DNA of 34,958 nt, taken from the NCBI RefSeq assembly GCF_004349245.1, contig NZ_SMLC01000071.1, positions 1 to 34,958 on the forward strand. The letters run 5' to 3'. Each line of letters opens with the position of its first letter. The stretch's first letter is position 1. Source of the stretch: Actinomadura sp. 6K520 (GTDB taxonomy: Bacteria; Actinomycetota; Actinomycetes; Streptosporangiales; Streptosporangiaceae). Below are positions 6,768-15,386 of the stretch, one piece after another. The translations under genes and the position numbers were made by a program. Under the pieces are notes generated by a model that saw only the letters and a list, made by a program, of their open reading frames with translations, ran no database searches and was not told the origin of the DNA.

Positions 6768-7819
6768 CGTTCCTGGTGGGACAGCAGATTCTGGAGATCA
6801 AGGCGGGTGCGCCGAACAATGGCCGCGGAGAGGACAACCGCGGCATGGTCAAGCAGTTCGCCGTGGGCCGGGGGGAGAAGTACCCGTACGTGTCCGCGCA
6901 GGCGAGTCGCCGGTGGTTGCGGGACAGCCTGCCGGCGGGGGAGCCGACCTCGCCGGTGATCCGCAGTGGCGAGGGCAAGAAGCAGCAGGCGTACACCCGG
7001 GGCCGTCCTGACCTGTACCTGGACGATGACCTGTTCGGCTACATGATCGCGGTCAAGGCGGACGAGGCGGGCGCGAAGAAGGGCGAGTCCAAGACGTTTA
7101 TGCGCGACACGGTCCTGGCGACCGGCACGCTGGTCTCGGTCGTGCCCAGTAAGCCGGTCATGGATTTCGGCACGATGAGTCGCGACTTTGAGCCCGGAAC
7201 CCATCCCGTCATCCACGAGCACGAGATGTACACCGCGGACCTGGCCGGCGACCTGCTGCTGGACCTGCCGCGCGTCGGCACGTTCGAAACCGGCGGCAGG
7301 ACCACCAAGGCGGCGTTGCCCCCTCGTCTGGCGGACGAGGTGGTGGAGAAGGGCGGCTATGAGGTCGTGCTGCGCGGTGTGCAGTGCGTGCGGTTGCCGA
7401 TAGACGAGCGGCGTCGCCGGGCGGGGGTGTTGTTGCGGACGATGGCCATGGTTAAGGGTGGCGCCAAGCAGTCGGCCCACTACGGTGACCGCACGCCCGG
7501 CCTTGTGATCCTTGCGCCGCTCAAGGGCGGAACCAATCCGTTCACGCGGGTCGTCCGTGAGCGGGAGAAGGCGACGTACTTCGACGCGGACGTGCTCCGC
7601 GAGGAGATCGGCGCGTGGTCGGACGAACTAGACGGGCCGGTCCGGATCGGCTGGGCACCGGGATTCCTCGGCAGCCAGCGCGACCGGGCGTTCAGCGACC
7701 TCACCGACCTGCTCAAGGACGAGAAGCTGATCCTCGGGCACCCGCGGACTGTGCTGAACACTTTGGCCGACGAGATCGAGGCCAGTGACCACGACTCCTG
7801 GTTCGAGGACCCGCAGTAG
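6764..7819 (+). CDS. cas7: Type I-B Cas7 (Cst2/DevR family) backbone subunit
   Basis: Forms the helical crRNA-binding backbone of Cascade. The 351-aa protein has the RRM-like Cas7 organisation: a glycine-rich N-terminus (GAPNNGRGEDNRGMVKQFAV), a thumb-like middle (KSFMRD-type segment seen as SKTFMRDTVLATGTLVSVV) and GGAKQSAHYGDRTPGLVI near residue 240. The GTG at 6764 overlaps the cas8b1 stop as GTGA. The frame stays open upstream to 6623, but those codons give an Arg/Gly-rich shadow of cas8b1. A 79-nt gap separates it from cas5, the largest gap between genes of the operon. Confidence 0.88.
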   Translation: MTFLVGQQILEIKAGAPNNGRGEDNRGMVKQFAVGRGEKYPYVSAQASRRWLRDSLPAGEPTSPVIRSGEGKKQQAYTRGRPDLYLDDDLFGYMIAVKADEAGAKKGESKTFMRDTVLATGTLVSVVPSKPVMDFGTMSRDFEPGTHPVIHEHEMYTADLAGDLLLDLPRVGTFETGGRTTKAALPPRLADEVVEKGGYEVVLRGVQCVRLPIDERRRRAGVLLRTMAMVKGGAKQSAHYGDRTPGLVILAPLKGGTNPFTRVVREREKATYFDADVLREEIGAWSDELDGPVRIGWAPGFLGSQRDRAFSDLTDLLKDEKLILGHPRTVLNTLADEIEASDHDSWFEDPQ

Positions 7820-7898
7820 CGCGACCGCGTCGATGATCGGCCCTTCGAGGGGAACCATCGCCGTCCGCCCTGCGCCGTCCGCCGCTGAGGAGCGCACT

Positions 7899-8552
7899 AT
7901 GCCCCAGGCTCTGGAACTGACCGTCACCGCCCCCGTCGTCAGCTTCCGTAATCCGCTCTACGACGGGTTGCAGATCGGGTTGCCCTGCCCACCGCCGTCC
8001 ACCGTCGGCGGGCTGCTGGCCGCCGCCGCCGGGGGATGGAATGAGGTCCCCCAGCACACTCGCTTCGCCATGACCTTCCATGCCGCCGGCGCCGGAACTG
8101 ACCTGGAGACCTATCACCCCCTCGGCAGTCCCGGCATCCCGACCAACGCCACCATTAAGGACCGCGAATTCCTGGCCTTGGTGACGCTGAAGGTATGGCT
8201 TACCGAGGACATCGCCCTGTGGGCTGCCGCGTTTCGCCGTCCTGTATGGCCCCTGCGGCTCGGCCGCAGCCAAGATCTGGTGTCGGCCACCGCCCGCCCC
8301 GTGGAACTGGGCACCTCCCGCGGCCGTCAGGGACACGCCGTTGTCCCGTTCGACGTGCCGGACACGGTCGGTACGGCGATGCGGCTGACGACCGTCATCT
8401 CCGACGATCGAGCCCGCTTCAAATGGGACAGCTACCGGTACGCCCCCTCGGGCGCCCGCACCGAAATCGACACGGGCATGGCCACCGAGCACGGACAAGC
8501 CGTAGCGATGCTCCCGCCCGTTCACCCGAGCCTGTTGGCCCCCGTCGCCTGA
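7899..8552 (+). CDS. cas5: Type I-B Cas5 Cascade subunit
   Basis: Caps the 5' handle of the crRNA in Cascade. The 217-aa protein starts MPQALELTVTAPVVSFRNPL and soon shows the Cas5 signature CPPPSTVGGLLAAAAG near residue 30. WPLRLGRSQDLVSATARPV follows in the middle, and the family's conserved fold is otherwise plausible. The ATG at 7899 follows GAGGAG at 7887-7892; the open frame upstream to 7785 overlaps cas7 and is not Cas5-like. Its stop TGA (8550-8552) is in the same frame as cas3, with no standard start codon between that TGA and the conserved Cas3 N-terminus. Confidence 0.88.
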   Translation: MPQALELTVTAPVVSFRNPLYDGLQIGLPCPPPSTVGGLLAAAAGGWNEVPQHTRFAMTFHAAGAGTDLETYHPLGSPGIPTNATIKDREFLALVTLKVWLTEDIALWAAAFRRPVWPLRLGRSQDLVSATARPVELGTSRGRQGHAVVPFDVPDTVGTAMRLTTVISDDRARFKWDSYRYAPSGARTEIDTGMATEHGQAVAMLPPVHPSLLAPVA

Positions 8553-8618
8553 ACCTCGGAGCCGACCCTGAAGAACCTGCGCGCGAAAAGCTCCACCAAG
8601 CCGGGGGTCCCCGGCGAG

Positions 8619-10976
8619 TTGCTGACCAGCCACCTTCTCAACACCCTCGAAGCGGTGCAGGAGATCCGTGCACGGATCGGTGACATCCCCGGCATGCCCG
8701 CCGGTTTCTGGACGTGGGCAGCCCTCGCCGCACTCCTCCATGACACGGGGAAACTGCCGGACGGCTTCCAGCGAATGATCGGCAACACCGCTGACAAGCC
8801 GGCCGCCTGGGGCGAACGACACGAAGTACTCTCCCTCGGATTCGTTCATCTCCTGCTGGAGGGCCTGCCCGAGGAGGAACGCAACTGGATCGCGGCAGTA
8901 GTCGCGGGTCATCACCGCCCGTTCACCGCGGGCCTCGAATCCCCCTCCAAGCTGCCCTTGCTCACCCAATACGGTGACGATCAGCCCGACGCTTTCGCCG
9001 CCAGATTCACCCCGGCCGACCAAAAGCACCTCACCGGCCTCATGGGATGGCTGCACGCCACTGGCCGGCGGCACGGATTACCCCTTGCCGAACGTCTGCC
9101 TACTCCGAACGTCCGGCAACTGACCGACGCCGCCCACCGGCTTTTCCAGGACGTCATGGATCGCTGGGAATGGTCAATCCCACCCGGCGACCAGAGTGGA
9201 AGAACAGCGGTCCTGCTGCTCGGCGCCGTCACCATGGCCGACCATCTCTCCTCCGCCCACTCACCGTTGGACACCGAACACCCACTGGACGGAACCTATC
9301 CCGCTCAGCTGGCGCAACGACTCGCCGCACGAGGCCACACGCTCCGTCCGCAACAACGACAGGCCGCAAGCGTCACCGACAACCTTCTCCTGCGCTCATG
9401 GACCGGGAGCGGCAAAACCGAGGCCGTCCTCCTCTGGGCCGCGACCCAGATCGGCGACCTGTCCACCCGAAGCAACGGCAATCCGCGCGTCTTCTATCTG
9501 CTGCCCTACCTGGCCAGCATCAACGCCATGACCGGCCGCCTCGCCAAGGAACTGGACTCACCCGACGGCATCGGTGTCGCCCACTCCAAGGCGGCCTCGT
9601 ACCATCTCGCCCAGTCCCTGGCCGATGGCTGCCCCGGCGACGACACCGATCCCGTGGATGCCGCGTCCAAGGCGCATTCCCGTGCGGAAGCGACCAAGAA
9701 CTTCCGGGAGCTCTTGCGCGTCGGCACCCCCTACCAGCTCCTTCGCGGAGCCCTGGCCGGTCCCGTGCATTCCAGCATCCTGACCGACAGCGCCAACTCG
9801 GTCTTCGTCCTGGACGAACTGCACGCCTACGACGCTCGCCGACTCGGCATGATCCTCGCCATCATGAGCTTCTGGCGCGACCTCGGCGGACGCACAGCGG
9901 TGCTCTCGGCCACCCTGCCCACCGCATTGGCAAATATGGTGAACGAGGCACTCGGCGAGCAGACCACTCTGGTCGAACCGCCGCCGGAGAGCCACGCGCC
10001 GATCCGCCACCGACTTCACATCCGCCAAGCCCATCTCACCGAGGACGCCTCTCTCAACGAGATCCGCCAACGGCTGGCCGACGACCAATCCGTCCTGGTC
10101 ATCGCCAACAATGTCCGCTACGCGATCACGCTTTTCCAGACCCTGCGTCCTTACTGCGTCGAACGCCACGGCGAAGACTCCGCGTACCTGCTCCACGCGC
10201 GGTACCGCCGCATGGACCGGACCGCCATAGAAACCGCCCTCCAAGAACGCTTCGCCAGCGGGAAACCGCGACGACCCGGCCTGCTGATCGGAACCCAGGC
10301 GCTCGAAGTCTCCCTCGACCTGGATCTCGACGCCTGCCACACCTCCGCGGCGGACCTGGAAGCCCTCGTCCAGCGCTTCGGCAGAGTCAACCGGCTGGGC
10401 ACCCTCGCCCCCGCTCCAGTCATCGTTCACCAACCCGCGTACAACCGTCGGCGCGGTGGCGGAGGCGCCCTGTGGGCCGACGGCGTCTACGAGGCCGAAC
10501 CCACCCAGCACGGATGGAACATCCTCACCCGCCACGACGGGCAAACCATCAACGAGCAGGTCATCACCGGATGGCTCGACGAGATCTACACCAGCCCCTG
10601 GGGTCGCACGTGGGCCAAAACGGTTGAAGATCACCGGCAGCAGTTCGAACGCGCGTTTCTGGAATTCTCCCAGCCCTTCGGCGACCGTTCCTGTCTTGCT
10701 GAAAAATTTGACGAGCAATTCGACGGAATTGAAGCGATACTCGCGGAAGACCGCGAAGACTACAAAGCCGCGCTGGAACAGGGGGCGAGTAAGAGAGATG
10801 GTCGTCTCCACGCCGACCAATATCTCATCCCACTGCCAGCGTGGGGCGCCGGGCTCGGCGCATACGACAAGCTGCTCAAGGTGCGAATAATCAACGCCGA
10901 CTATGACGCACAGCTCGGATTGCAAGCCATCCACCATGACATAAAGCAGATCTACCAAGCTGGTGAAGTCATATGA
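8619..10976 (+). CDS. cas3: Cas3 HD nuclease-helicase (true start probably upstream at CTG 8568)
   Basis: Recruited by Cascade to unwind and degrade target DNA. Numbering is from the TTG at 8619. The HD nuclease domain has H5 and H41-D42 (ALLHDTGKLPDGF), with further histidines in VAGHHRPF. The SF2 helicase domain has Walker A TGSGKT (K266), DELH at 399-402 in VFVLDELHAYD, LSATLP, then QALEVSLDLDLD and QRFGRVNRLG. The conserved N-terminal stretch LRAKSS..PG.LL is encoded upstream of this TTG. A CTG at 8568 with GGAG 6 nt upstream would include it and add 17 residues. ATGA overlap with cas4. Confidence 0.9.
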   Translation: MLTSHLLNTLEAVQEIRARIGDIPGMPAGFWTWAALAALLHDTGKLPDGFQRMIGNTADKPAAWGERHEVLSLGFVHLLLEGLPEEERNWIAAVVAGHHRPFTAGLESPSKLPLLTQYGDDQPDAFAARFTPADQKHLTGLMGWLHATGRRHGLPLAERLPTPNVRQLTDAAHRLFQDVMDRWEWSIPPGDQSGRTAVLLLGAVTMADHLSSAHSPLDTEHPLDGTYPAQLAQRLAARGHTLRPQQRQAASVTDNLLLRSWTGSGKTEAVLLWAATQIGDLSTRSNGNPRVFYLLPYLASINAMTGRLAKELDSPDGIGVAHSKAASYHLAQSLADGCPGDDTDPVDAASKAHSRAEATKNFRELLRVGTPYQLLRGALAGPVHSSILTDSANSVFVLDELHAYDARRLGMILAIMSFWRDLGGRTAVLSATLPTALANMVNEALGEQTTLVEPPPESHAPIRHRLHIRQAHLTEDASLNEIRQRLADDQSVLVIANNVRYAITLFQTLRPYCVERHGEDSAYLLHARYRRMDRTAIETALQERFASGKPRRPGLLIGTQALEVSLDLDLDACHTSAADLEALVQRFGRVNRLGTLAPAPVIVHQPAYNRRRGGGGALWADGVYEAEPTQHGWNILTRHDGQTINEQVITGWLDEIYTSPWGRTWAKTVEDHRQQFERAFLEFSQPFGDRSCLAEKFDEQFDGIEAILAEDREDYKAALEQGASKRDGRLHADQYLIPLPAWGAGLGAYDKLLKVRIINADYDAQLGLQAIHHDIKQIYQAGEVI

Positions 10977-11470
10977 TCGATGCCGAGGAAGTCGGCGGCG
11001 TCCACATCAAATACCTTTATCACTGCCGCCGCCAGCTATGGCTGTACCTCCGCGGAATCCGTCCCGAGCACATGAGCGGCCTCGTCCAGTTCGGTGAAGC
11101 CGTACACGAAACCTCGTACACCCGCAGCGCCGCCATCGACCTGGGCGCCGCCAAACTGGACTTCATCGACGGCCAGCACTGGGTCCACGAAGTCAAGTCC
11201 TCCACAAGGCCAACTCCCGCCGACGAAGCCCAAGGTCGGCACTACTGCCACCGCCTCGAACAGATCGGCATCGACGCCAAAGGCGCGATCCTGCACTACC
11301 CCAAGACCCGCCGTACCCATCGCTACCCCTACACCCCCGAAGCTGCCCGCCAAGCCCAAGCCGACATCGGCGACGTCCTCACCGTCGCCGCGGCCCCCGT
11401 CTCTCCCGACCGGCTCGCTCGCTCCGCATGCCGAGGATGCAGCTTCACCGACTACTGCTGGACGGAATGA
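10973..11470 (+). CDS. cas4: Cas4 PD-(D/E)XK nuclease with Fe-S cluster
   Basis: Trims prespacers and helps select PAM-linked DNA for Cas1-Cas2. The 165-aa protein has the four expected cluster cysteines, C18 (YLYHCRRQLW) and C153, C156 and C162 (ACRGCSFTDYCW). RecB-like nuclease residues are H45 (GEAVHE), D63 (KLDFIDG) and E73-V-K75 (HEVKSS). The ATG overlaps the cas3 stop as ATGA, and one base separates its stop from cas1. All catalytic positions seem intact. Confidence 0.95.
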   Translation: MIDAEEVGGVHIKYLYHCRRQLWLYLRGIRPEHMSGLVQFGEAVHETSYTRSAAIDLGAAKLDFIDGQHWVHEVKSSTRPTPADEAQGRHYCHRLEQIGIDAKGAILHYPKTRRTHRYPYTPEAARQAQADIGDVLTVAAAPVSPDRLARSACRGCSFTDYCWTE

Positions 11471-11471
11471 C

Positions 11472-12452
11472 ATGCCCGCCGCCGCACGGACCTACTGGCT
11501 CACCAGCCCCTGCCGAATCCGCCGCAAAGACGAGTCACTGGTCATCGAACGCGAGTCGGCCGGCAAGGTGCACATTCCCGTCACCGACGTCCGAGACATC
11601 GTCGCCTGCGCTGAAACCGACATCAACACCTCTGTCGTTGCGCTACTGAACCGCCACCGCATCAACGTGCACCTGCTCAGCTACTACGGCGACTACGCAG
11701 GATCACTCCTCACCTCCGACACGAGCACGTCCGGTGAAACCGTCCTGGCCCAAGCGCGACTCGCCGAACATCCCGAGGCGGCTCTCGAAGTCGCCCGCAG
11801 CATCGTGAACTCCGCGGCCTTCAATGTCCGCCGCGTCATCGACCGAAAGCTCCTCGCCCGCCCCTACGCCGTCCTGCAGAAGAACCTTGAATCCGCCGAG
11901 AGTTCCGCGCATCTCATGGGAATCGAGGGCACCTTTCGCCGATCAGCCTGGGACGTTCTCGACACCAAGCTCCCCGACTGGCTCCAACTCGGCGGGCGCA
12001 GCCGCCGCCCACCAAAGAACGCCGGCAACGCCTTCATCAGCTACGTCAACGGCATCGTCTACGCCCGCACGCTGACCGCCCTGCGACTGACGCCCCTCCA
12101 CACCGGTATCGCCTTCCTGCACAGCAGCATGGAACGCCAGCGCCACTCCCTAGTCCTCGACCTGTCCGAGATGTTCAAGCCGCTCTTCGCTGAACGCCTG
12201 CTCTTGCGGATGGCCACACGCAACCAGATCAAGCAGCATCACTTCGACAGCGAAGCCAACCAGGCCATGCTGAGCGAGAGCGGCCGCAAACTCGTCGTCC
12301 AAACTGTCCGCGACGAACTCGCTGTCACAGTCGCCCACCGCACCCTCGGCCGTCCCGTCGCCTACGACGAACTTCTCTACCTCGACGCACTCGCGCTGAC
12401 CCGACGATGCCTGGAAGCCACCCCGTACAAGCCCTCCCGGATCTGGTGGTGA
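11472..12452 (+). CDS. cas1: Cas1 CRISPR integrase
   Basis: Metal-dependent integrase that inserts new spacers at the leader end of the array, together with Cas2. From the ATG at 11472 the 326-aa protein has E152 (MGIEGTFRRSAW), H217 (TGIAFLHSSMERQRHS) and D230 (LVLDLSEMFKP), the expected catalytic triad. The N-terminal beta domain (KDESLVIERESAGKVHIPVTD) is also typical. The frame remains open upstream through cas4, but that part is a shadow. Stop 9 nt before the cas2 GTG. Appears fully functional. Confidence 0.96.
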   Translation: MPAAARTYWLTSPCRIRRKDESLVIERESAGKVHIPVTDVRDIVACAETDINTSVVALLNRHRINVHLLSYYGDYAGSLLTSDTSTSGETVLAQARLAEHPEAALEVARSIVNSAAFNVRRVIDRKLLARPYAVLQKNLESAESSAHLMGIEGTFRRSAWDVLDTKLPDWLQLGGRSRRPPKNAGNAFISYVNGIVYARTLTALRLTPLHTGIAFLHSSMERQRHSLVLDLSEMFKPLFAERLLLRMATRNQIKQHHFDSEANQAMLSESGRKLVVQTVRDELAVTVAHRTLGRPVAYDELLYLDALALTRRCLEATPYKPSRIWW

Positions 12453-12461
12453 GAACGCACC

Positions 12462-12725
12462 GTGCACGTCATCGTCGTCTACGACACCGCAGCCGAACGA
12501 AATCCCCGCATCCTGCGAACGTGCCGCAAGTACTTCCACCACGTACAGCGCAGCGTCTTCGAGGGCCAGGTCAGCGCAGCCCAACTACGCCGCTTCCAGA
12601 AAGAAGTCGAAACCCTCCTGGACCTGAGCTACGACAACGTGATCGTCTACACCTTCCCGCCCGGCACAACCCCCATCCGCCACGCCTGGGGCGCCGCCGA
12701 GCCGGCCCCCACCGACTTCCTGTAG
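12462..12725 (+). CDS. cas2: Cas2 adaptation protein
   Basis: Structural partner of Cas1 in spacer integration. The 87-aa protein starts MHVIVVYDTAAERNPRIL, with the conserved beta-strand and Asp8. RKYFHHVQRSVFEG and NVIVYTFPPG follow, matching the small ferredoxin-like Cas2 family. It starts at GTG 12462, 9 nt after cas1, and is the last gene of the operon; the array leader begins immediately after its TAG. Confidence 0.95.
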   Translation: MHVIVVYDTAAERNPRILRTCRKYFHHVQRSVFEGQVSAAQLRRFQKEVETLLDLSYDNVIVYTFPPGTTPIRHAWGAAEPAPTDFL

Positions 12726-12869
12726 CTCTCGGCCCCACTCTGCAAGGCTCAAAGTCGATCAAGAAGTTTCAGCGACACACCGGGCCCATCTACACAACCG
12801 GAGGATCGCTGAAGATTCGGGCCGACGTCGCCAATGCAAGCCGTACACCACCTGCGGCTTTACCATGGT
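12726..12869 (+). promoter_or_regulatory. CRISPR leader
   Basis: 144 bp between the cas2 stop and the first repeat. It is assigned as the leader because the first repeats are perfect and the far-end repeat is degenerate. It contains CCCCACTCTGCAAGGCT (12733-12749), which recurs with a 2-nt insertion at 4117-4135, and an A-rich stretch (about 12752-12770). It probably holds the array promoter and the integration signals for Cas1-Cas2. Confidence 0.75.
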
Positions 12870-14231
12870 GTCCTCATCGCCCCTGCGAGGGTTCGCAACA
12901 ACTCGGTGCGCGACAGGGTCGGGGCGCCGGCGCCGGTCCTCATCGCCCCTGCGAGGGTTCGCAACTTGGCGGCGGCGCGGACGGTGCGGGTGGTCTCAGC
13001 GGTCGTCCTCATCGCCCCTGCGAGGGTTCGCAACACGAGGGGCGGGCCCTCGGCGGCGCGGACCATGGCGGTCCTCATCGCCCCTGCGAGGGTTCGCAAC
13101 ATGCCGCCGACCGGTCCGGGGTCACGTCCACCGCGGTCCTCATCGCCCCTGCGAGGGTTCGCAACATGCCGAGGCCGTCGCGGGTGATGCGCTCCTGAAG
13201 TCCTCATCGCCCCTGCGAGGGTTCGCAACGCGATGGCCTGCTCTGTGTCGGCGATCGCGCGGTGCGTCCTCATCGCCCCTGCGAGGGTTCGCAACTGCCG
13301 GTCGAGCGCGTCGGCTACGGCGTCGACGGCGCCGGTCCTCATCGCCCCTGCGAGTGTTAGCAACATGAGGCCCTTGAACTCCGGGCGCCCGGACAGGGGG
13401 TGGTCCTCATCGCCCCTGCGAGGGTTCGCAACGGGGAAGAATCCAAAAGGACGCGCTCCCCCTCTTGCGTCCTCATCGCCCCTGCGAGGGTTCGCAACAG
13501 GCCGCCGGGACACTGCCCGAGGCGAGGCTCGCCGGCGTCCTCATCGCCCCTGCGAGGGTTCGCAACGTCCGAACCGTGCGTGGCTGCGGTTCCCGGGTGC
13601 GGGTCCTCATCGCCCCTGCGAGGGTTCGCAACGCGGAGATGGTGAAGTTCAACGTCCAGTTCCGCAGTCCTCATCGCCCCTGCGAGGGTTCGCAACGTGA
13701 GCAGGCATGACGCGCCGCCGGCTGCGGCCCGCGTCCTCATCGCCCCTGCGAGGGTTCGCAACACTGCCTGTACGGCACGAAGACGCTCGACGCCAACCGG
13801 GTTCTCATCGCCCCTGCGAGGGTTCGCAACGTCACGCGTTCTCCTTGTTCCCGGCCCGCGGGCGCGGGGTCCTCATCGCCCCTGCGAGGGTTCGCAACTC
13901 GGGCCGGCCGCAGCCCCCAGCCTCGTCCCGCTGGTCCTCATCGCCCCTGCGAGGGTTCGCAACGACAGGCGGTAGCGGATGCCGGCGCCGGATCCGGAGA
14001 AGTCCTCATCGCCCCTGCGAGGGTTCGCAACCGGACGTTGGCGGGGTGCGGTTCGATCCGGGCGACGGCGTCCTCATCGCCCCTGCGAGGGTTCGCAACT
14101 GGACTACGGGGAGCATCAGGACGACCAGTACGGCAGTCCTCATCGCCCCTGCGGGGGTTCGCAACGCGCCGTGGGGCGACTTTGAGGGCCGGCCCCCATC
14201 CGTCCTCATCGCCCCTGCGAGGGGCCGCAAC
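12870..14231 (+). CRISPR. Type I-B CRISPR array: 21 repeats, 20 spacers
   Basis: The 30-bp repeats begin GTCCTCATCG and end GAGGGTTCGCAAC, a GC-rich version of the type I-B repeat pattern. A small stem is possible (repeat positions 12-15 with 19-22), and the predicted 8-nt crRNA handle is TTCGCAAC. Spacers are 34-39 bp, most often 36 or 38. Seventeen repeats are identical. Variants are repeat 8 (13335-13364; G21T, C25A), repeat 15 (13801; C3T), repeat 20 (14136; A19G) and terminal repeat 21 (14202-14231; T23G, T24C). Orientation follows from the degenerate distal end and the adjacent cas2. ORFs across the array are artefacts of the repeat. Confidence 0.98.
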
Positions 14232-14288
14232 CATGGCTTACGACTCTCGTACTCGTGACGGTCGTCCAGGTGCGACATCACCGTCCGC

Positions 14289-14324
14289 ATCGGCATCGGC
14301 CAGGCACGCCTGACCGATGCCGAT
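14289..14324. terminator. Hairpin closing the array (bidirectional candidate)
   Basis: ATCGGCATCGG (14289-14299) pairs perfectly with CCGATGCCGAT (14314-14324), and CAGGC/GCCTG inside extend the stem after one mismatch. It lies 57 nt after the last repeat and 22 nt beyond the end of the convergent minus-strand gene. It could therefore stop transcription from both sides. No T-tract follows. Confidence 0.65.
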
Positions 14325-14346
14325 AGCTTCTGCGCGTTGTCGTCCG

Positions 14347-15111
14347 CTACGACGTGTTGCCTGACAATCGCATAACCGCCTGCTCCGCTGAGAGCAAGGG
14401 GATTGGCTGGCTGGGTAGTGGGCGAGGGCCGGTTTCTTCGATCACGTGCGTGGGGCCGTAGGGCCAGAGGCCGGACATGAGCGCGATGAGGCTGTTGGCT
14501 GGCCAGCGCTGGAGGGTCTCGTGGACGACGTCGGCGTCCGGCCCTGGGGTGGCGAACCAGACGACCGCCGGGCTACCGCTGGACGGATCGTTCGTTGCGC
14601 GGATCATCGTGGTCATATCGGCCTCATTTTCGAGGTGCTCGATGGCGTCCTCCAGGCTCTCCGTGACCTGCAGGCGTGGCCTGCGGCTCTCGATGACGGT
14701 CTCGGCCGAAAGGGGCGAGAGGAGACGGTCCAGGTCCACCCTGGTTGTGATGACCTGCGCGACTCCGGCCTTGCCTGTGAGTGCTTCGGTGAGCATGGTG
14801 CGAAGGAGTGGATTGGCGCCGGGGCCGATGAAGCCCGCTCCGTGAGGGTGTCCGAAGGCTTGGGCGAGTAGCTCCGTCTTCGTGCCTGCGTCGCGGCCAT
14901 CGGTGCACGTTCGCTGGGGCGACGGTTCGCCGAGGGGGCCGGGGATGAAGAGGTCGCGCAGCCGGGTCCGGATCGTTCGCAGGGCGGGTCTGAATGTGCA
15001 GCGGCTGTCCTTGTTCGTCGGGAGGGTGATACGTGGGCGGCGTGTCTGAGTGGTGCCGCGGGTGGTCAGGCGGTCGCACGCCTTGCAGGTCCGCGCGGAG
15101 GTGCTCGTCAT
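14347..15111 (-). CDS. Protein related to the C-terminal part of LysM/BTAD proteins, 254 aa
   Basis: Function unknown. From about residue 75 it resembles the conserved alpha/beta region of large actinobacterial LysM/BTAD-type proteins: FGHPHGAGFIGPGANPLLRT, then TRVDLDRLL, RPRLQVTESLEDAIEHLENE, VVWFATPGPDADV and LIALMSGLWPYGPTHVIEE. The membrane and LysM parts and a BTAD domain are absent, so it is either a stand-alone derivative or a truncated paralogue. The N-terminus is basic and has a single CKAC motif. ATG 15111 follows AGGAG with 5-nt spacing. It converges on the CRISPR array. A second relative is encoded at 29412. Family resemblance is from memory of the motif pattern. Confidence 0.7.
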   Translation of the reverse strand: MTSTSARTCKACDRLTTRGTTQTRRPRITLPTNKDSRCTFRPALRTIRTRLRDLFIPGPLGEPSPQRTCTDGRDAGTKTELLAQAFGHPHGAGFIGPGANPLLRTMLTEALTGKAGVAQVITTRVDLDRLLSPLSAETVIESRRPRLQVTESLEDAIEHLENEADMTTMIRATNDPSSGSPAVVWFATPGPDADVVHETLQRWPANSLIALMSGLWPYGPTHVIEETGPRPLPSQPIPLLSAEQAVMRLSGNTS

Positions 15112-15199
15112 CGTGACTCCTGGTCGGTTCGGTTGTCGCTTGCGAGGCCGATGAAACCGGGGGGCGACCCGTCAGGAGGATGAGCGAAACCCGCGCTGG

Positions 15200-15305
15200 G
15201 CAGAAGTGATCAACCTTGGATGGCCGTCGATTGGACGTCCAGGAGGCCGAAGAGGCGCTGGTTCAGCAGCTCGCAGCCAGGTCTGTGGACGTTGATCACT
15301 TCTGC
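15200..15305. repeat. 106-bp segment bounded by perfect 15-bp inverted repeats
   Basis: GCAGAAGTGATCAAC (15200-15214) is repeated exactly in inverted form at 15291-15305, with 76 bp between. Each arm contains TGATCA. The interior holds a small GGACGTCC palindrome and no convincing ORF. It lies in the divergent intergenic region 15112-15386. It could be a MITE-like remnant, a paired operator or a long hairpin in a leader RNA. No target-site duplication was seen. Confidence 0.6.
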
Positions 15306-15315
15306 TCATTGACGT

Positions 15316-15380
15316 GGAACACTCACCGGCCGGTCATGTAACTGTTCCAGCTCACATCGCTACTCTCTGTTGCTGGAGGT
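15316..15380 (+). promoter_or_regulatory. Promoter region and RBS of the LuxR-type regulator gene
   Basis: GGAACA (15316-15321) and TGTTCC (15343-15348) form an inverted repeat upstream of a TANNNT -10 candidate, TACTCT (15361-15366). A strong GGAGGT Shine-Dalgarno sequence (15375-15380) precedes the ATG at 15387. No clear -35 element. The palindrome sits where an activator or repressor would act. Confidence 0.4.
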
Positions 15381-15386
15381 GGTGAA

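Noticed and set aside
9558..10958. Long antisense ORF opposite cas3 (and others at 7713-9074 and 25179-26207)
   Set aside because: Antisense shadows of GC-rich genes; no domain patterns, and the opposite strand encodes clear Cas or DUF2637 proteins.
14032..14069. tRNA T-loop-like GGTTCGATCC
   Set aside because: It lies within a CRISPR spacer, the flanking bases do not form a T stem, and no acceptor or anticodon arm is present.
12860..14313. Many overlapping ORFs on both strands across 12834-14313
   Set aside because: All are translations of the CRISPR repeat in different frames, recognisable by recurring SSPLRGFAT, VLIAPARVRN or LRTLAGAMRT units.
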